NCBI GenBank assembly: GCA_964247705.1
Contig: CAXTVQ010000004.1
Location: forward strand, 1-64,000
Length of the DNA stretch: 64,000 nt
DNA from: LMUY01 sp964247705
GTDB lineage: Bacteria; Pseudomonadota; Alphaproteobacteria; Acetobacterales; Acetobacteraceae
Reading direction: 5' to 3'
How positions within the stretch are numbered: the first letter of the stretch is position 1; the number at the start of each line of letters is the position of its first letter. The position numbers were made by a program, and so were the translations under genes. The notes beneath the pieces are model-generated. The model searched no databases. It saw only the letters and a program-made list of their open reading frames with translations, and was not told the origin of the DNA. Below are positions 8,515 through 19,378 of the stretch, one piece after another.

Positions 8515-9249
8515 ATGCTGAAATACGCGTTCATGGCGATCGGCGCTGCCCTTCTGGTGGCGGTGCTGTTCGTGCTGCTTCCGACGGCGCGCGGGCCACG
8601 GCCGGAGCCGCGCATCCTGGACGGCGGCACCGGCCAGCCAACGACCAGCTTCACCATCCACGACGCGGGTTCCCAGCCGGTGCCGGCGCCGAGCACACCG
8701 GATCCGGCGAGCCCGGCGCCGGCCGGCCAAGCCGCACCGCCGCCGCCGTCCACCGACGATCTGAATGCCATCATGCAGCGTCTGCGTAGCGGCGGGGCGA
8801 CACCGGCTGCACCGGACGCCACGGTCAGTGCCGATACGGCTACGCCCGCTGCGCCGACACCCGCGCCGCCGAATGCGCCCCCGATCACGCCGCCGGTTCT
8901 GCCCCCGGCTTCGCCCCCGGTGTCGCCCTTGGCCGGCCTGCCGGGAACACCGCCGGCCTCGCCGCCGGATGCGACTGCGGCGGTTCCGCCCCCGCCGCGG
9001 TTTCCGACCGTCACGGCGCAAGGGACGCGCTGGCGGCTGTCACGCACGCCGAGCGGCTACACGATCTCGATCGACCTCGGCAGCGGGCAGGTGGCCGATG
9101 TGCACGTGCTGCCCGCCTTCGCGAACCTCGACCCGGCGGCGATCAACGTGCGTGTGGATTACCTGCGTGACACCATCCTGCAGAACTTCTCCCGCCAGTC
9201 CGGGACGTACAGCTTCGCGCGGGACGGGTCGGTGTCGTTGGAGCGGTAG
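8515..9249 (+). CDS. Proline-rich membrane-anchored hypothetical protein
   Basis: This 244-residue protein has one N-terminal membrane segment (about 3-26, KYAFMAIGAALLVAVLFVLL). A long Pro/Ala/Thr/Ser-rich tract follows (about 30-170, many PP and PAP repeats), then a compact C-terminal domain of about 70 residues (VTAQGTRWRLSRTPSGYTIS ... SGTYSFARDGSVSLER). The architecture suggests an inner-membrane anchor and a flexible periplasmic spacer presenting a small folded domain. No family is recognised. A TTG four codons upstream (8503) is an alternative start. Confidence 0.7.
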   Translation: MLKYAFMAIGAALLVAVLFVLLPTARGPRPEPRILDGGTGQPTTSFTIHDAGSQPVPAPSTPDPASPAPAGQAAPPPPSTDDLNAIMQRLRSGGATPAAPDATVSADTATPAAPTPAPPNAPPITPPVLPPASPPVSPLAGLPGTPPASPPDATAAVPPPPRFPTVTAQGTRWRLSRTPSGYTISIDLGSGQVADVHVLPAFANLDPAAINVRVDYLRDTILQNFSRQSGTYSFARDGSVSLER

Positions 9250-9261
9250 CCGCCGCGCCGG

Positions 9262-10803
9262 TCAGCCCGCGCGCAACTGCTCGGCGAAGTCGCAGGCGCG
9301 GGATTGCAGATCGGCCGAACTCACGCGCATCGTGGCGGCGCCCTCGAGCATGGCCCGGTTCGCGTCCGATGTGTCGCGGATGCGCCCGATCAGTTGCAGC
9401 ACCCGCTCCGATGTCGCGGCCGTTCGGCGGGCAACGGAGGAGACGGTGCCGGCGATGGCGTTGGTCGTTTCCGTCTGCTCGTCCATCGCGCGCGCGATCA
9501 CGCCGGTGATGCCGGACATGGTCTCGGTCGACTGACGGACCTGGCCCATGGCTGCGGCCATTTCGGCCAGCGCGGCCTTCATCGCGTTGACGAGGGAGCG
9601 GATTTCCACGGTGGCGCCCGTGGTCTGGTGCGCCAGCCGTTTCACCTCGCCCGCGACGACGGCGAAGCCCTGACCGATCTCCCCGGCGTGAGCGGCCTCG
9701 ATGGCGGCGTTGATGGCGAGCAGGTTGGTCTGCTTGGAGATGGAATGGATCATCTCGACCATGGCGTCCACGCGACGCGCGGTGCCCGTCAATGCCTGGA
9801 GCGCGTGGTCACTCTCGGAGGCCATCCGCCGGGCTGTCAGGCTGGCCGCGGCCGCCGCCGCGATCTGCTCGTGCACGTGGCCGATGGTGTGACTGAGCTG
9901 CTCCGTTGCGAACGCGACCGCGTCACTTTCGGAGGAGGCCGTGTCGGCGAGCTTGGCCACGGCGTCACCATCGTCCCGCGCACCCAGGGCCGCCCGTTCG
10001 GCGGACGCGGCACCCGCCTCCAGCACGCCCGATAGCGCCAGGAGCGAGTGCATCCCGCTTTGCATCTGCGCGTCGAACGCGGCGGCGATGCTGCTCAGCG
10101 TCTCGAGCCGTTCGCCGCTGGCGCGGGCCCGCACTTGCTCGGCTGCTGCCGCGGCGGCGATCTCCCGCTCCTGCGCCTCCTGCAGCGCGCGCCGGCTATG
10201 GACGAGATCGGCGATGATGGTCTGGATGCGGCGGCCGATCATGTGGCCGAAACAGAGCGGCGTTACCCACCACGCTATGTGGAACAGGGCATGGACCGGC
10301 AGCAACTCGGTGTTTGCGCCGAAATAGAGGCCCGGCGCCCAAATCGTGCAAACCGTGATGACACCGGTGCCCCAGGTCACGCCGCTGGCGAGGGAGAGAC
10401 GCGACCCGTCCAGTGTCAGGATCGTGGCCAGGCCGAAGGCGAACAGGCCAGGATCCACCACGGTGCCGAACGTTCCGAGGTTGCAAGCGTACAGCCCCAT
10501 GACGGTGGCGACCAAGGTCAGGGAGAGAGCCTGATGCTTGACGAGGCTGGGTATGCGCATGGCGCCGCTCACGCGGGTGAAGCACCAGAGCAGACCCGAC
10601 CCGACCCAGATGGCGGCTGCGATCCAGGGTGAGATGCCGGACAGGTACGCCGACACCGGCTGGACGAGCAGTCCCACGCCGCAGCTCGCCATCGTCATTC
10701 GCCGGATAACCAAGCGGTAACTGCGGCGCTGGTCATCGGCCCGGACGCTAGGAGCCGGAGCGGTCCCCTGGCCCGAGCCAGCGATGTTTTCTGCGAGGAT
10801 CAT
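9262..10803 (-). CDS. Methyl-accepting chemotaxis protein with multi-pass membrane N-terminus
   Basis: In this 513-residue chemoreceptor the C-terminal half is a long coiled coil. Its signalling hairpin is SISKQTNLLAINAAIEAAHA followed by GFAVVAGEVKRLA, the CheA/CheW contact tip. The N-terminal 200 residues contain about six hydrophobic segments (for example SPWIAAAIWVGSGLLWCF, ALSLTLVATVMGLYACNLG, HALFHIAWWVTPLCFGHMIG) instead of the usual two-TM, periplasmic-sensor layout, so the stimulus is probably sensed in or across the membrane. No HAMP domain was recognised. No chemotaxis operon is adjacent. Confidence 0.92.
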   Translation of the reverse strand: MILAENIAGSGQGTAPAPSVRADDQRRSYRLVIRRMTMASCGVGLLVQPVSAYLSGISPWIAAAIWVGSGLLWCFTRVSGAMRIPSLVKHQALSLTLVATVMGLYACNLGTFGTVVDPGLFAFGLATILTLDGSRLSLASGVTWGTGVITVCTIWAPGLYFGANTELLPVHALFHIAWWVTPLCFGHMIGRRIQTIIADLVHSRRALQEAQEREIAAAAAAEQVRARASGERLETLSSIAAAFDAQMQSGMHSLLALSGVLEAGAASAERAALGARDDGDAVAKLADTASSESDAVAFATEQLSHTIGHVHEQIAAAAAASLTARRMASESDHALQALTGTARRVDAMVEMIHSISKQTNLLAINAAIEAAHAGEIGQGFAVVAGEVKRLAHQTTGATVEIRSLVNAMKAALAEMAAAMGQVRQSTETMSGITGVIARAMDEQTETTNAIAGTVSSVARRTAATSERVLQLIGRIRDTSDANRAMLEGAATMRVSSADLQSRACDFAEQLRAG

Positions 10804-10850
10804 GCCGCAACACGATAGCGGGAAGTAGTTGCACGGCCGTTAAGACGAGG

Positions 10851-10867
10851 CGTTCGCCCCACGAACG
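10851..10867. promoter_or_regulatory. Inverted repeat between divergent genes
   Basis: CGTTCG-cccca-CGAACG is a perfect 6-bp inverted repeat between the divergent chemoreceptor gene (start 10803) and the small ORF at 10971. It could be an operator or a hairpin; the trailing ATTTT on the plus strand is too short to call a terminator. Function is inferred only from position and symmetry. Confidence 0.3.
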
Positions 10868-10970
10868 ATTTTGCCGATCTGTCACCGTTGGAAGCAAATC
10901 TTTATCTTTGCGCCACATACATGACATAGGGTGGGGCCTAACCTCTCTGGCAGGCGGGGAGTTCAGAGTC

Positions 10971-11186
10971 ATGTTGCAGGTCGCTCAATCCCAACGGGCC
11001 GAGCCGGACGCCCGCGTCGCGTTAGCGGTCGAGGAAACGCCGCTCTCGCCGGCGGCTATGGCTCGCTATCTGCGCCGCACCAACGGCGCGGCCGCGCTGT
11101 GTTTCGCGCAAGCGATCTACGAGGATGCGGCGTGGGCCAACGAGGCGTGGGGCGCCTATTGGGCGGACGTCGTCCGGATGATCTGA
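10971..11186 (+). CDS. Small hypothetical protein, 71 residues
   Basis: The ATG at 10971 follows GGCGGGGAG about 11 bases upstream. The product, beginning MLQVAQSQRAEPDARVALAV, ends with a helical Trp/Ala-rich segment (ALCFAQAIYEDAAWANEAWG). No signal or membrane span is seen and no family is recognised. Codon third positions look GC-rich and coding-like, but the short length keeps confidence modest. It is convergent with the ABC-F gene. Confidence 0.5.
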   Translation: MLQVAQSQRAEPDARVALAVEETPLSPAAMARYLRRTNGAAALCFAQAIYEDAAWANEAWGAYWADVVRMI

Positions 11187-11217
11187 TGGCGCATTTCGGA
11201 GCGAGCGAGGGCGGCTG

Positions 11218-13068
<1,851 letters not shown>

Positions 13069-13119
13069 GCCCGCGATCTAGCCTGCCGCCGGGTTCGCTT
13101 CCAGGGGGAGCCCGGCTGG

Positions 13120-14328
13120 CTAGAGCGGCGACGCCGCCTCGTTCGGCATGCGGAACGCGAAGCGCGTCCGCTCACCGGTGGAGGACACGTCGATCTTGCC
13201 GTGATGGGCGCGGGCGATCTCCGAGGCGATGAACAGGCCGAGGCCGAGCCCTTCCTGGCTGGGCCGGACCACGCCGCGGAAGAACGGGTGGAACAGATGC
13301 GGCATGGTGGCCGCGGGGATCGGGGGGCCGCCATTGGTGACGGTGAGCTCGAACTGGCCGGACGCGGCCGTGGCGCGGACCTGGACCGGGATATTCGCCG
13401 CGCCGTGGGTCAGCGCATTGCCCAGCAGGTTGGACAGGAGTTGCGACAGCCGCGCCGGGTCGCAGCACACAGGGTCCTGCAGGTCGAACGTTTCCTCGAT
13501 CAGGGAGCCCGGGTGGGTGCTGCGCAGCTCCTGCACGATCTGGTTGACCAGCGCTTCCACCGGGGCATCGTCCTCGAGCGTCAGCGACATGCCCTCGCCC
13601 AGGCGGCCGCGGGCGAAATCCAGCACGTTGGCGATCAGGCCGGACATGCGCGCGATACTGGCCTCGATCGCCGGCGCCAGGCTGGCGGCGCGATCCGGCT
13701 GGCGCAGGATCAGGCGCAACCCGGCGGCGACCGAGGCGAGCGGGTTGCGCAGGTCGTGGCCCAGCACGGCGATGAACTGTTCCCGCAGCTCGGACACCTC
13801 CCGCTCCTCGGTCAGCGCCGTCGCGGAGGAGGCAATGCGCAGATTTGCGTCGACGTGGAAGGCGATCAGCTCGGCGAACAGCTTGAACGTGCCGATGATC
13901 TCGGGGCCATCCAGCCGGCGTGGATCAGGGTCGAGCGCGCAGAGCGTGCCGAAGAACGAGCCGTCCGGCAGGAGGATCGGGACGGAGATGTAGCTCCGGA
14001 ACCTGTAGAGCGCCGGAGTCGGGTGCGATCCGAAACACGGGTCCGACCTCGCGTCGTTGATGACGATCGGTTCGCGGTCGCGCCAGACCTTGCTGCACAG
14101 CGTGGTCTCGACCTTGAGTTCGGCGCCGGGCTGCAGGCCGAACTCGATCTTGTCCAGCACCTCGCAGGCGATCCAGCGTTGGTCCGTCACCCGGGCGACG
14201 GTGGCGAAACCCATGTCGGTCATGCGGCAAACGACGTCTAGGATGGTTGGAATCGCCGCCGTCGCGCGCACGGCGTCGATGTCGGACTGCAAGTCGAAGT
14301 CGGACTGCAAAGAGTGCGCCGGGGTCAT
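13120..14328 (-). CDS. GAF-domain sensor histidine kinase
   Basis: This 402-residue cytoplasmic kinase has no transmembrane segment. A GAF domain spans about 20-170 (FATVARVTDQRWIACEVLD, IVINDARSDPCF, YISVPILLPDGSFFGTLCAL). The HisKA dimerisation domain follows with phosphoacceptor motif FIAVLGHDLRNPLASVAAGL. HATPase_c then shows an N box (LLSNLLGNALTHG) and a G-rich lid (EGLGLGLFIASEIARAHHG). It probably senses a small ligand or redox state. No cognate response regulator is adjacent, so it is an orphan kinase. Confidence 0.93.
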   Translation of the reverse strand: MTPAHSLQSDFDLQSDIDAVRATAAIPTILDVVCRMTDMGFATVARVTDQRWIACEVLDKIEFGLQPGAELKVETTLCSKVWRDREPIVINDARSDPCFGSHPTPALYRFRSYISVPILLPDGSFFGTLCALDPDPRRLDGPEIIGTFKLFAELIAFHVDANLRIASSATALTEEREVSELREQFIAVLGHDLRNPLASVAAGLRLILRQPDRAASLAPAIEASIARMSGLIANVLDFARGRLGEGMSLTLEDDAPVEALVNQIVQELRSTHPGSLIEETFDLQDPVCCDPARLSQLLSNLLGNALTHGAANIPVQVRATAASGQFELTVTNGGPPIPAATMPHLFHPFFRGVVRPSQEGLGLGLFIASEIARAHHGKIDVSSTGERTRFAFRMPNEAASPL

Positions 14329-14361
14329 GGGCGCATCAGATAGTGTCTCCCAGGAAAAGTG

Positions 14362-15155
14362 TCACGGGTGGGCTGCCATTGCCACGATCACCTGCTCGAA
14401 TGGCCGGGGTGGGATGCGCAGGTCGCCGCGGTAGGGGTTGCTGAGGGCGAGGATCACCAGCAGGACCAGCGCCCCCGAGACTGCCAGCAGCGAGGACATT
14501 GCCAAGTGCAGGCCGAGGCTGGTGGAGCCGAGGAAGGAGGCGAACAGCACCGTGATGCCGCCGCCGCCGAGCAGCGCCACCCAGAGGATCGCGGGGATCG
14601 CGGTGCTGGCGGCAAGCAGCCGTTCGCGCCGGGCGGTGCCCAGGCTGGTGAGGTCGCTGAGCAACAGCGTATGCAGGTTGCCGTCGGCGATGTTGGTCGG
14701 GCGCAGGTGCAGCGCGGTCGAGGTCAGCCGGTCCAGATGCGGCTCGGCCGCCGGCACGTCCTGCCCCGCCGCCTGCTCGGGCCACTCGGTGTGCACGACG
14801 GTGCCGGCATAGGCCACGATGTCCGCCCGCATCCCGGCCATCTCCGGGCCGGTCAGCCCGTCCACCAGTTGGTAGACGCTCTGGATCAGCGACGCCTCGG
14901 TGTCGGTCACGGCCCGGGCACGGTCGTAATCCTCCAGCGCCAGCATCGCCACGAAGGCGAGCAGCACGGCGTAGGTCGTGCCGACGACGGTGAAGACGGC
15001 GGTGCTCATCGGGTTGTGGTCGCGGCGGACCTGGTGCGGGATGATGCGGCGGCCCCCAGCTCGACCGCGACCGCGCCGGCCACGGCCAGGCCCACCACGA
15101 TCAGGCCGATGGCCCAGAGCGGCAGGCTGGCGAGGCTGTCTGCGTCCCTGATCAC
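14362..15155 (-). pseudogene. DUF4239 (bestrophin-like) membrane protein, frameshifted
   Basis: Two frames together make one DUF4239 protein. Frame one starts at GTG 15155 and encodes the first membrane helix (LPLWAIGLIVVGLAVAGAVA) but stops at 15006. The continuation (RRIIPHQVRRDHNP, then VFTVVGTTYAVLLAFVAMLA, TDTEASLIQSVYQLVDGL, ILWVALLGGGGITVLFASF) is in another frame, from about 15057 to 14362. The switch point is a run of five C (15053-15057, G on the coding strand); one extra base would restore a continuous frame. This is either a recent mutation or a homopolymer error. An ATG at 15009 could start a shortened product lacking the first helix. Confidence 0.7.
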
Positions 15156-15170
15156 GTCGAGCTGACGGGC

Positions 15171-16619
15171 TCACTCCGCCATGTCGAAGGCCGGCTTCAA
15201 CCCGGCGGGCAACGGGCTGACGAAGGGGGTCTTCGCCAGCCGGGCCTGGTGGTCGGCCTTGGCGGCTTGGAGCAACGCCGGGTCGCTCAGCACGTCGGCG
15301 GCAGTGCCGGCCATCACCTTGGCCACGTGCAGCATGCCCTTGTGCGCGGCCGGCGTCTTGCCTTGGGCGGTGAGCTGCCAGGAATGGCCCGGCGTGCCGA
15401 TGGCGTAGGTGGCGCCGCGCGCCTGCACCGTCGGCACCGCCCAGCTCACGTCGCCCACGTCGGTCGAGCCCACCATCTTCGCGCCGACGGAGCCTAGCGG
15501 CACGATGGCGTCGCAGAGCGGGGCGTCGGTCTCGGGGATGCCGAAGCGGCGGAAGGCGGAGGTGATGTCGTCCTTGCGCACGGTGGCGCGGATCTGCTCG
15601 GCGAAGGCGCGGTCGGCCGCGTCCCACTCGGGCGGGCCGAGGCGCTCGAAGTTGGCGAACATCGCGCGCTCCAGCGGCGTGTTGCCGAGCAGGTTGCTCA
15701 TGGCGCTGACCACGTTCGAGGTGACGGTGGTTTGCGTCATCAGCGCGGCGCCCTCGGCGATGCGGCGGACGCGGTTGGCCAGTTCCTCGAGTTCGGGCAG
15801 TTCGGGGGCGCGCACGAGATAGCGCACCGTCGTTTTCGCCTGCACGACGTTGGGCGCGATGCCGCCGGCGTCCAGGTAGGCGTAGTGGACGCGGGCGTCC
15901 GACGTCATGTGCTCGCGCATGTAGTTGACGCCGACGTTCATCAGTTCTGCCGCGTCCAGCGCCGAGCGGCCGAGATGGGGGGCGGCGGCGGCGTGGGAGG
16001 CGCGTCCGGCGAAGTGGAAATCCAGCAGCAGGATGGCGAGCGAGTAGGCCTCGTTCACGCCGGAGAGCGGCGCCGGGTGCCAGGAGATGGCGATGTCCAC
16101 GTCGTCGAACGCGCCGTCGCGCACCATGAAGGTCTTGGCGGCGCCGCCTTCCTCGGCCGGGCAGCCGTAGTAGCGCACCCGGCCGGGCAGCCCGCGCTCG
16201 GCCAGCCAGTCCTTCACCGCCGCGGCGGCGAGCATCGCGCCGGCGCCCAGCAGGTTGTGGCCGCAGGCGTGGCCGGAGCCGTCGCCTGGGGTCGGGCGGT
16301 GTTCGGCGACGCCGGCCTCGTTGCTGAGGCCGGGCAGGGCGTCGTATTCGCCGAGGATCGCGATGACCGGGCCGCCCTCGCCGGCTTCGCCCATGACGGC
16401 GGTGGGGATGCCGCAGATGCCTTCGGTGACGCGGAAGCCCTCGGTCTTCAGCATGGCGCTGTGTTCGGCGGCGGAGCGGTGCTCCTGGAAATTGAGCTCC
16501 GGCATGTCCCAGATGCGGTCGGCGAGCGCGATGTAGGCGTCGCCTTTCTCGTCCACGCGGTGCCAGATCGCGTCCGTGTTGCGCCCGTCTCGGCGTGCGG
16601 GCTGGTCGGTGCTGTCCAT
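15171..16619 (-). CDS. M20-family amidohydrolase (AbgB / p-aminobenzoyl-glutamate hydrolase-like)
   Basis: This 482-residue zinc amidohydrolase has metal-binding motifs ILGEYDALPGLSNEAG, DGSGHACGHNLLGAGAML and GCPAEEGGAAKTFM. The dimerisation insert carries SHAAAAPHLGRSALDAAELM, and GTPGHSWQLTAQGKT is near the C-terminus. Length and motifs fit the AbgB subgroup, which cleaves p-aminobenzoyl-glutamate and similar N-acyl amino acids. The ATG at 16619 is chosen over one 32 codons upstream because GGAG lies about eight bases before it, and because the longer form would overlap the divergent HAD gene. Confidence 0.9.
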   Translation of the reverse strand: MDSTDQPARRDGRNTDAIWHRVDEKGDAYIALADRIWDMPELNFQEHRSAAEHSAMLKTEGFRVTEGICGIPTAVMGEAGEGGPVIAILGEYDALPGLSNEAGVAEHRPTPGDGSGHACGHNLLGAGAMLAAAAVKDWLAERGLPGRVRYYGCPAEEGGAAKTFMVRDGAFDDVDIAISWHPAPLSGVNEAYSLAILLLDFHFAGRASHAAAAPHLGRSALDAAELMNVGVNYMREHMTSDARVHYAYLDAGGIAPNVVQAKTTVRYLVRAPELPELEELANRVRRIAEGAALMTQTTVTSNVVSAMSNLLGNTPLERAMFANFERLGPPEWDAADRAFAEQIRATVRKDDITSAFRRFGIPETDAPLCDAIVPLGSVGAKMVGSTDVGDVSWAVPTVQARGATYAIGTPGHSWQLTAQGKTPAAHKGMLHVAKVMAGTAADVLSDPALLQAAKADHQARLAKTPFVSPLPAGLKPAFDMAE

Positions 16620-16695
16620 CGGGGCTCTCCGCGTGGGTTGACGCGCCATTCGTCCGCGGATTTGCACCCCCGTCAACTCGCGCGGGAGAGGCGCC

Positions 16696-17214
16696 ATGCG
16701 GCTGTCCGATTTCAACGTCCTGACATTGGACTGCTACGGCACGCTGATCGACTGGGAGAGCGGGATCGCGGCCGCGCTGCAGCCACTGCTGGTGGCGGGT
16801 GGTTTGGCCGTGGATGGAGTGCTGGAGCGGTTCGCGCGGCACGAGTCCGAGCAGCAGGCCGCCGACCGGGCTAGTTTCGCCGGCAGCAACGAGCGGCTCG
16901 AAGTGGGTTGCGCCGCCGTGTACACGGCGCAGGATATCGGGTCGTACAAGCCGGATCTACGGAACTTCCGCTTCATGCTGGAGCGGGAGCGAGCGTTCGG
17001 CATTGCGCCGGGCACGATCCTGCACACGGCGCAGAGCCTGTTCCACGACCATCTGCCCGCCAAGCAGATGGGGCTCGCCTCGGCGTGGATCGACCGGCGG
17101 CAGGGCAAGCAGGGGTCGGGGGCGGCCATGCCGGTGGAGGGTGCGCGCTATGATTGGCGTTCGCCCAGCATGGACGCCATGGTTGAGGCGCACCGGGCGG
17201 AGGTGGCGGGCTGA
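16696..17214 (+). pseudogene. Type II haloacid dehalogenase (HAD) with an internal deletion
   Basis: The frame is open for 172 residues; family members usually have about 220-240. The N-terminus (FNVLTLDCYGTLIDWESGI, nucleophile Asp in the first HAD motif) and the C-terminus (AVYTAQDIGSYKPDLRNFRF, ILHTAQSLFHDHLPAKQMG, WIDRR) are well conserved. Between ESEQQAA and DRASFAGSN (bases about 16858-16872) roughly 60 residues are missing, including most of the cap domain and the second HAD motif (usually LSNV just before DRASF). The deletion is in frame, so a protein may be made, but it should not be an active dehalogenase. Confidence 0.7.
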
Positions 17215-17233
17215 CTGTCGCCACTCGAGGCAG

Positions 17234-19201
17234 CTAGACCACCCGGACGGCTTGCTGCAGGGCGGCCACCGAGACGTTGGTGAACGTCACCTGCGAACCG
17301 TCGCTCAGCGCCAGCATGGCGGCACCGGGCGTCGCTGCCGAAGCCTGGACGTTGAACCCGGCGTAACCGTGGACGGCCACGACATCGGCAGCCGTGAAGT
17401 TGGTGACCAACACCTGGGCCGAGGCGACCGGCGCGTCCTTGATGAAGGTGAACGCGTCGGCGCCGCCCGGATTGCCGTTCAGCGTGACGTTGCCGGCCGA
17501 GGTGTCCACGAAGAACGATTCCGACCCGGCGCCCGCCGTGATGGAGGTGTTGCCGCCGCCGACCAGCAGCACGGTGGCGTTGGCCGCGCCGGCGATGCTG
17601 TCCGCGGCCGGCGTGGTCGATTGGTTGATGAAGCCAAGCGAGGTGCCGGCCGTCATTGCAACGGTGTCCAGCCCGCTTGCGGTGGCGTCGATCGTGCTCG
17701 GGCCGCCGACCAGGACGGCGTCCGCGCCGTTGGTCGTGAGGGTGTTGACCACGCCGTTGAGCAGTACAGCGTCGAGCCCGCCGCTGCCGGTGATGAACTG
17801 GTTGGCGCCCGAGAGGCCCTCGAGGAGGTTGCCGGCCGTGCCATCCGCGGCGCCGGTGACGGCGATCAGGGCGCCCCCCGGGTTGTTGTTGACGATCGTG
17901 ACAGGAGTGCCGTCGGTGGCGACCACGGTGGAGGCGGCGGTGCCGCCGGTGACATAGGTGGCATTCGGGTTGTCCAGCAGCACGCGAACGAGGGGAACGG
18001 CGGCCGTTCCCGTGATGGCGTCGAGGCTGGCGGGCAGGTCGATCAGGACGGGGGTCGCGAGCGTGATGGCCTCGGCCGCCGGCATCCGGAGCGGGTTGTA
18101 GAAGGTTTCGCCGACGCCGGGCAGGCCGGCCGCCGTGATGATGGACAGGGCGAAGGCAGTCTGGATCGGGGTCGACGTGGTGGCCGGCAGCGAGAAGCCG
18201 CCGCCGGTCGGGATCTGGACGGTTCCGGCCGTAGGCGAGACCGGTCCGACGCTGGTGACGACGCCGCCCGAGCTGATCGTGGCGGTGCCCGAGTTGACCG
18301 TGACGGCGCCCGACCCGACGGTGACCGAGCCACCCGACGACCCCGTGGTGATCTGCGTGACGCCCGAAGCGCGCGAGGTGGACCCGCCCGACGACGTGGG
18401 GGGTGGAGTGGCGCCGGAGCTGGCCGGGGTGGAGCCGCTGCTTGCGGGGGGCGTGGCCGAGACCACGCTGATCTGCGTGCTGGGCGCACCGCTGTTGCCC
18501 TCCGCGAGGGCGAAACTCTCGCCCGCGTAGCTTCCTGCGAGCTGCAGGGGCGTGACCGAGCCGCCCTCGCTGATTGTCAGCAGGTCGGTCGCGCTGTTCA
18601 GGGTGGCGGACCCGCCCGCCACATAGGGGAGGTTGTCGATGTCCACGGAGGCGTTCAAGGCGAGCGCCGGGTCGATCAGTTGGGTGGCCGAGTCGACGGG
18701 GAGGTTGGCGCCGCTGTCCAGCACCGCGTTCGTCACCGTCCCGTTCTGGAGGCCGAGACCGACACCGGGGGCAAGCGTGGCGCCGGTGACGCTGCCGCCG
18801 TTGGTGACGGTCAGGCCCAGGCTGGCGTTGATGGTCGCGTTGCTGTCGACGCCACCATTCACGAGCTCGACGCCGCCATCCACGACGGTGCCGATTGCGG
18901 TGCCGCCCGAGAGGATCGACACGAAGCCGCCGCTGACGGTGGTGTTGCTGATCGTGCCGCTGGCCTCGACCTCGATCGTGCCGTTCTGGATGGTCGTGCC
19001 GGTGGTGGTGCCGCCCGAGTACACCATCATGTCGCCGGCCAGGATGGTGGTCCCGACGGCGCTGCCGCCGAACAGATCGGCGATGGAGCCGCCGGACAGC
19101 ACGACGTTGCTGACGATGCCGCCGGAGATGACGTTCAGCTCGACGCCGCTACTGACGGTGATGTCGCTGACGACTTGACCGGACCCGACCGTGATTGTCA
19201 T
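17234..19201 (-). CDS. Strand-loop-strand repeat surface/secreted protein (AIDA-like repeats)
   Basis: This 655-residue protein is poor in Lys, Arg and Cys and rich in Gly, Ser, Thr and Val. The first about 230 residues are imperfect repeats of roughly 20 residues (VSSGVELNVISGGIVSNVVL, SGGTTTGTTIQNGTIEV and so on), typical of autotransporter-passenger strand-loop-strand beta-helices. A Pro/Ser/Gly linker (about 255-300) leads to a second repeat-like region, then a C-terminal part rich in GGxxxIxAGxGSE motifs (STIDATASGLDTVAM, NTSITAGAGSESFFV, GNPGGADAFTFI). There is no signal peptide and no beta-barrel domain, so type I secretion is more likely than type V. Substrate and role are unknown. 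Confidence 0.75.
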   Translation of the reverse strand: MTITVGSGQVVSDITVSSGVELNVISGGIVSNVVLSGGSIADLFGGSAVGTTILAGDMMVYSGGTTTGTTIQNGTIEVEASGTISNTTVSGGFVSILSGGTAIGTVVDGGVELVNGGVDSNATINASLGLTVTNGGSVTGATLAPGVGLGLQNGTVTNAVLDSGANLPVDSATQLIDPALALNASVDIDNLPYVAGGSATLNSATDLLTISEGGSVTPLQLAGSYAGESFALAEGNSGAPSTQISVVSATPPASSGSTPASSGATPPPTSSGGSTSRASGVTQITTGSSGGSVTVGSGAVTVNSGTATISSGGVVTSVGPVSPTAGTVQIPTGGGFSLPATTSTPIQTAFALSIITAAGLPGVGETFYNPLRMPAAEAITLATPVLIDLPASLDAITGTAAVPLVRVLLDNPNATYVTGGTAASTVVATDGTPVTIVNNNPGGALIAVTGAADGTAGNLLEGLSGANQFITGSGGLDAVLLNGVVNTLTTNGADAVLVGGPSTIDATASGLDTVAMTAGTSLGFINQSTTPAADSIAGAANATVLLVGGGNTSITAGAGSESFFVDTSAGNVTLNGNPGGADAFTFIKDAPVASAQVLVTNFTAADVVAVHGYAGFNVQASAATPGAAMLALSDGSQVTFTNVSVAALQQAVRVV

Positions 19202-19378
19202 TTCGCATCCATAATTTTCGATAAATCTATTATGGAAGCGTTTGATGATCTAGCCCGAAGCGGGACGAGCGTTTTGAATGTCGGCGCTCGTGTCACAGGG
19301 GGTTGGTAGCTGAGCGTGGGCCGGGATCGCGCCGACAGCGTGGATGGCCGGATCACGTCCGGCCATGGACGCGGCGAA

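Noticed and set aside
10851..10867. LexA box
   Set aside because: GTTC-N7-GAAC is an inverted repeat; the alphaproteobacterial LexA site is the direct repeat GTTC-N7-GTTC.
14362..16842. An 826-codon open frame antisense to or out of frame with the M20 amidohydrolase
   Set aside because: Its sequence is Arg/Pro/Gly-rich nonsense except for the final DUF4239 part. High GC leaves long shadow frames open; only the 15057-14362 segment is real.
16799..19309. An 836-codon plus-strand frame opposite the repeat protein
   Set aside because: Arg/Gly/Asp-rich composition and overlap with both the HAD gene and the repeat protein show it is a shadow.
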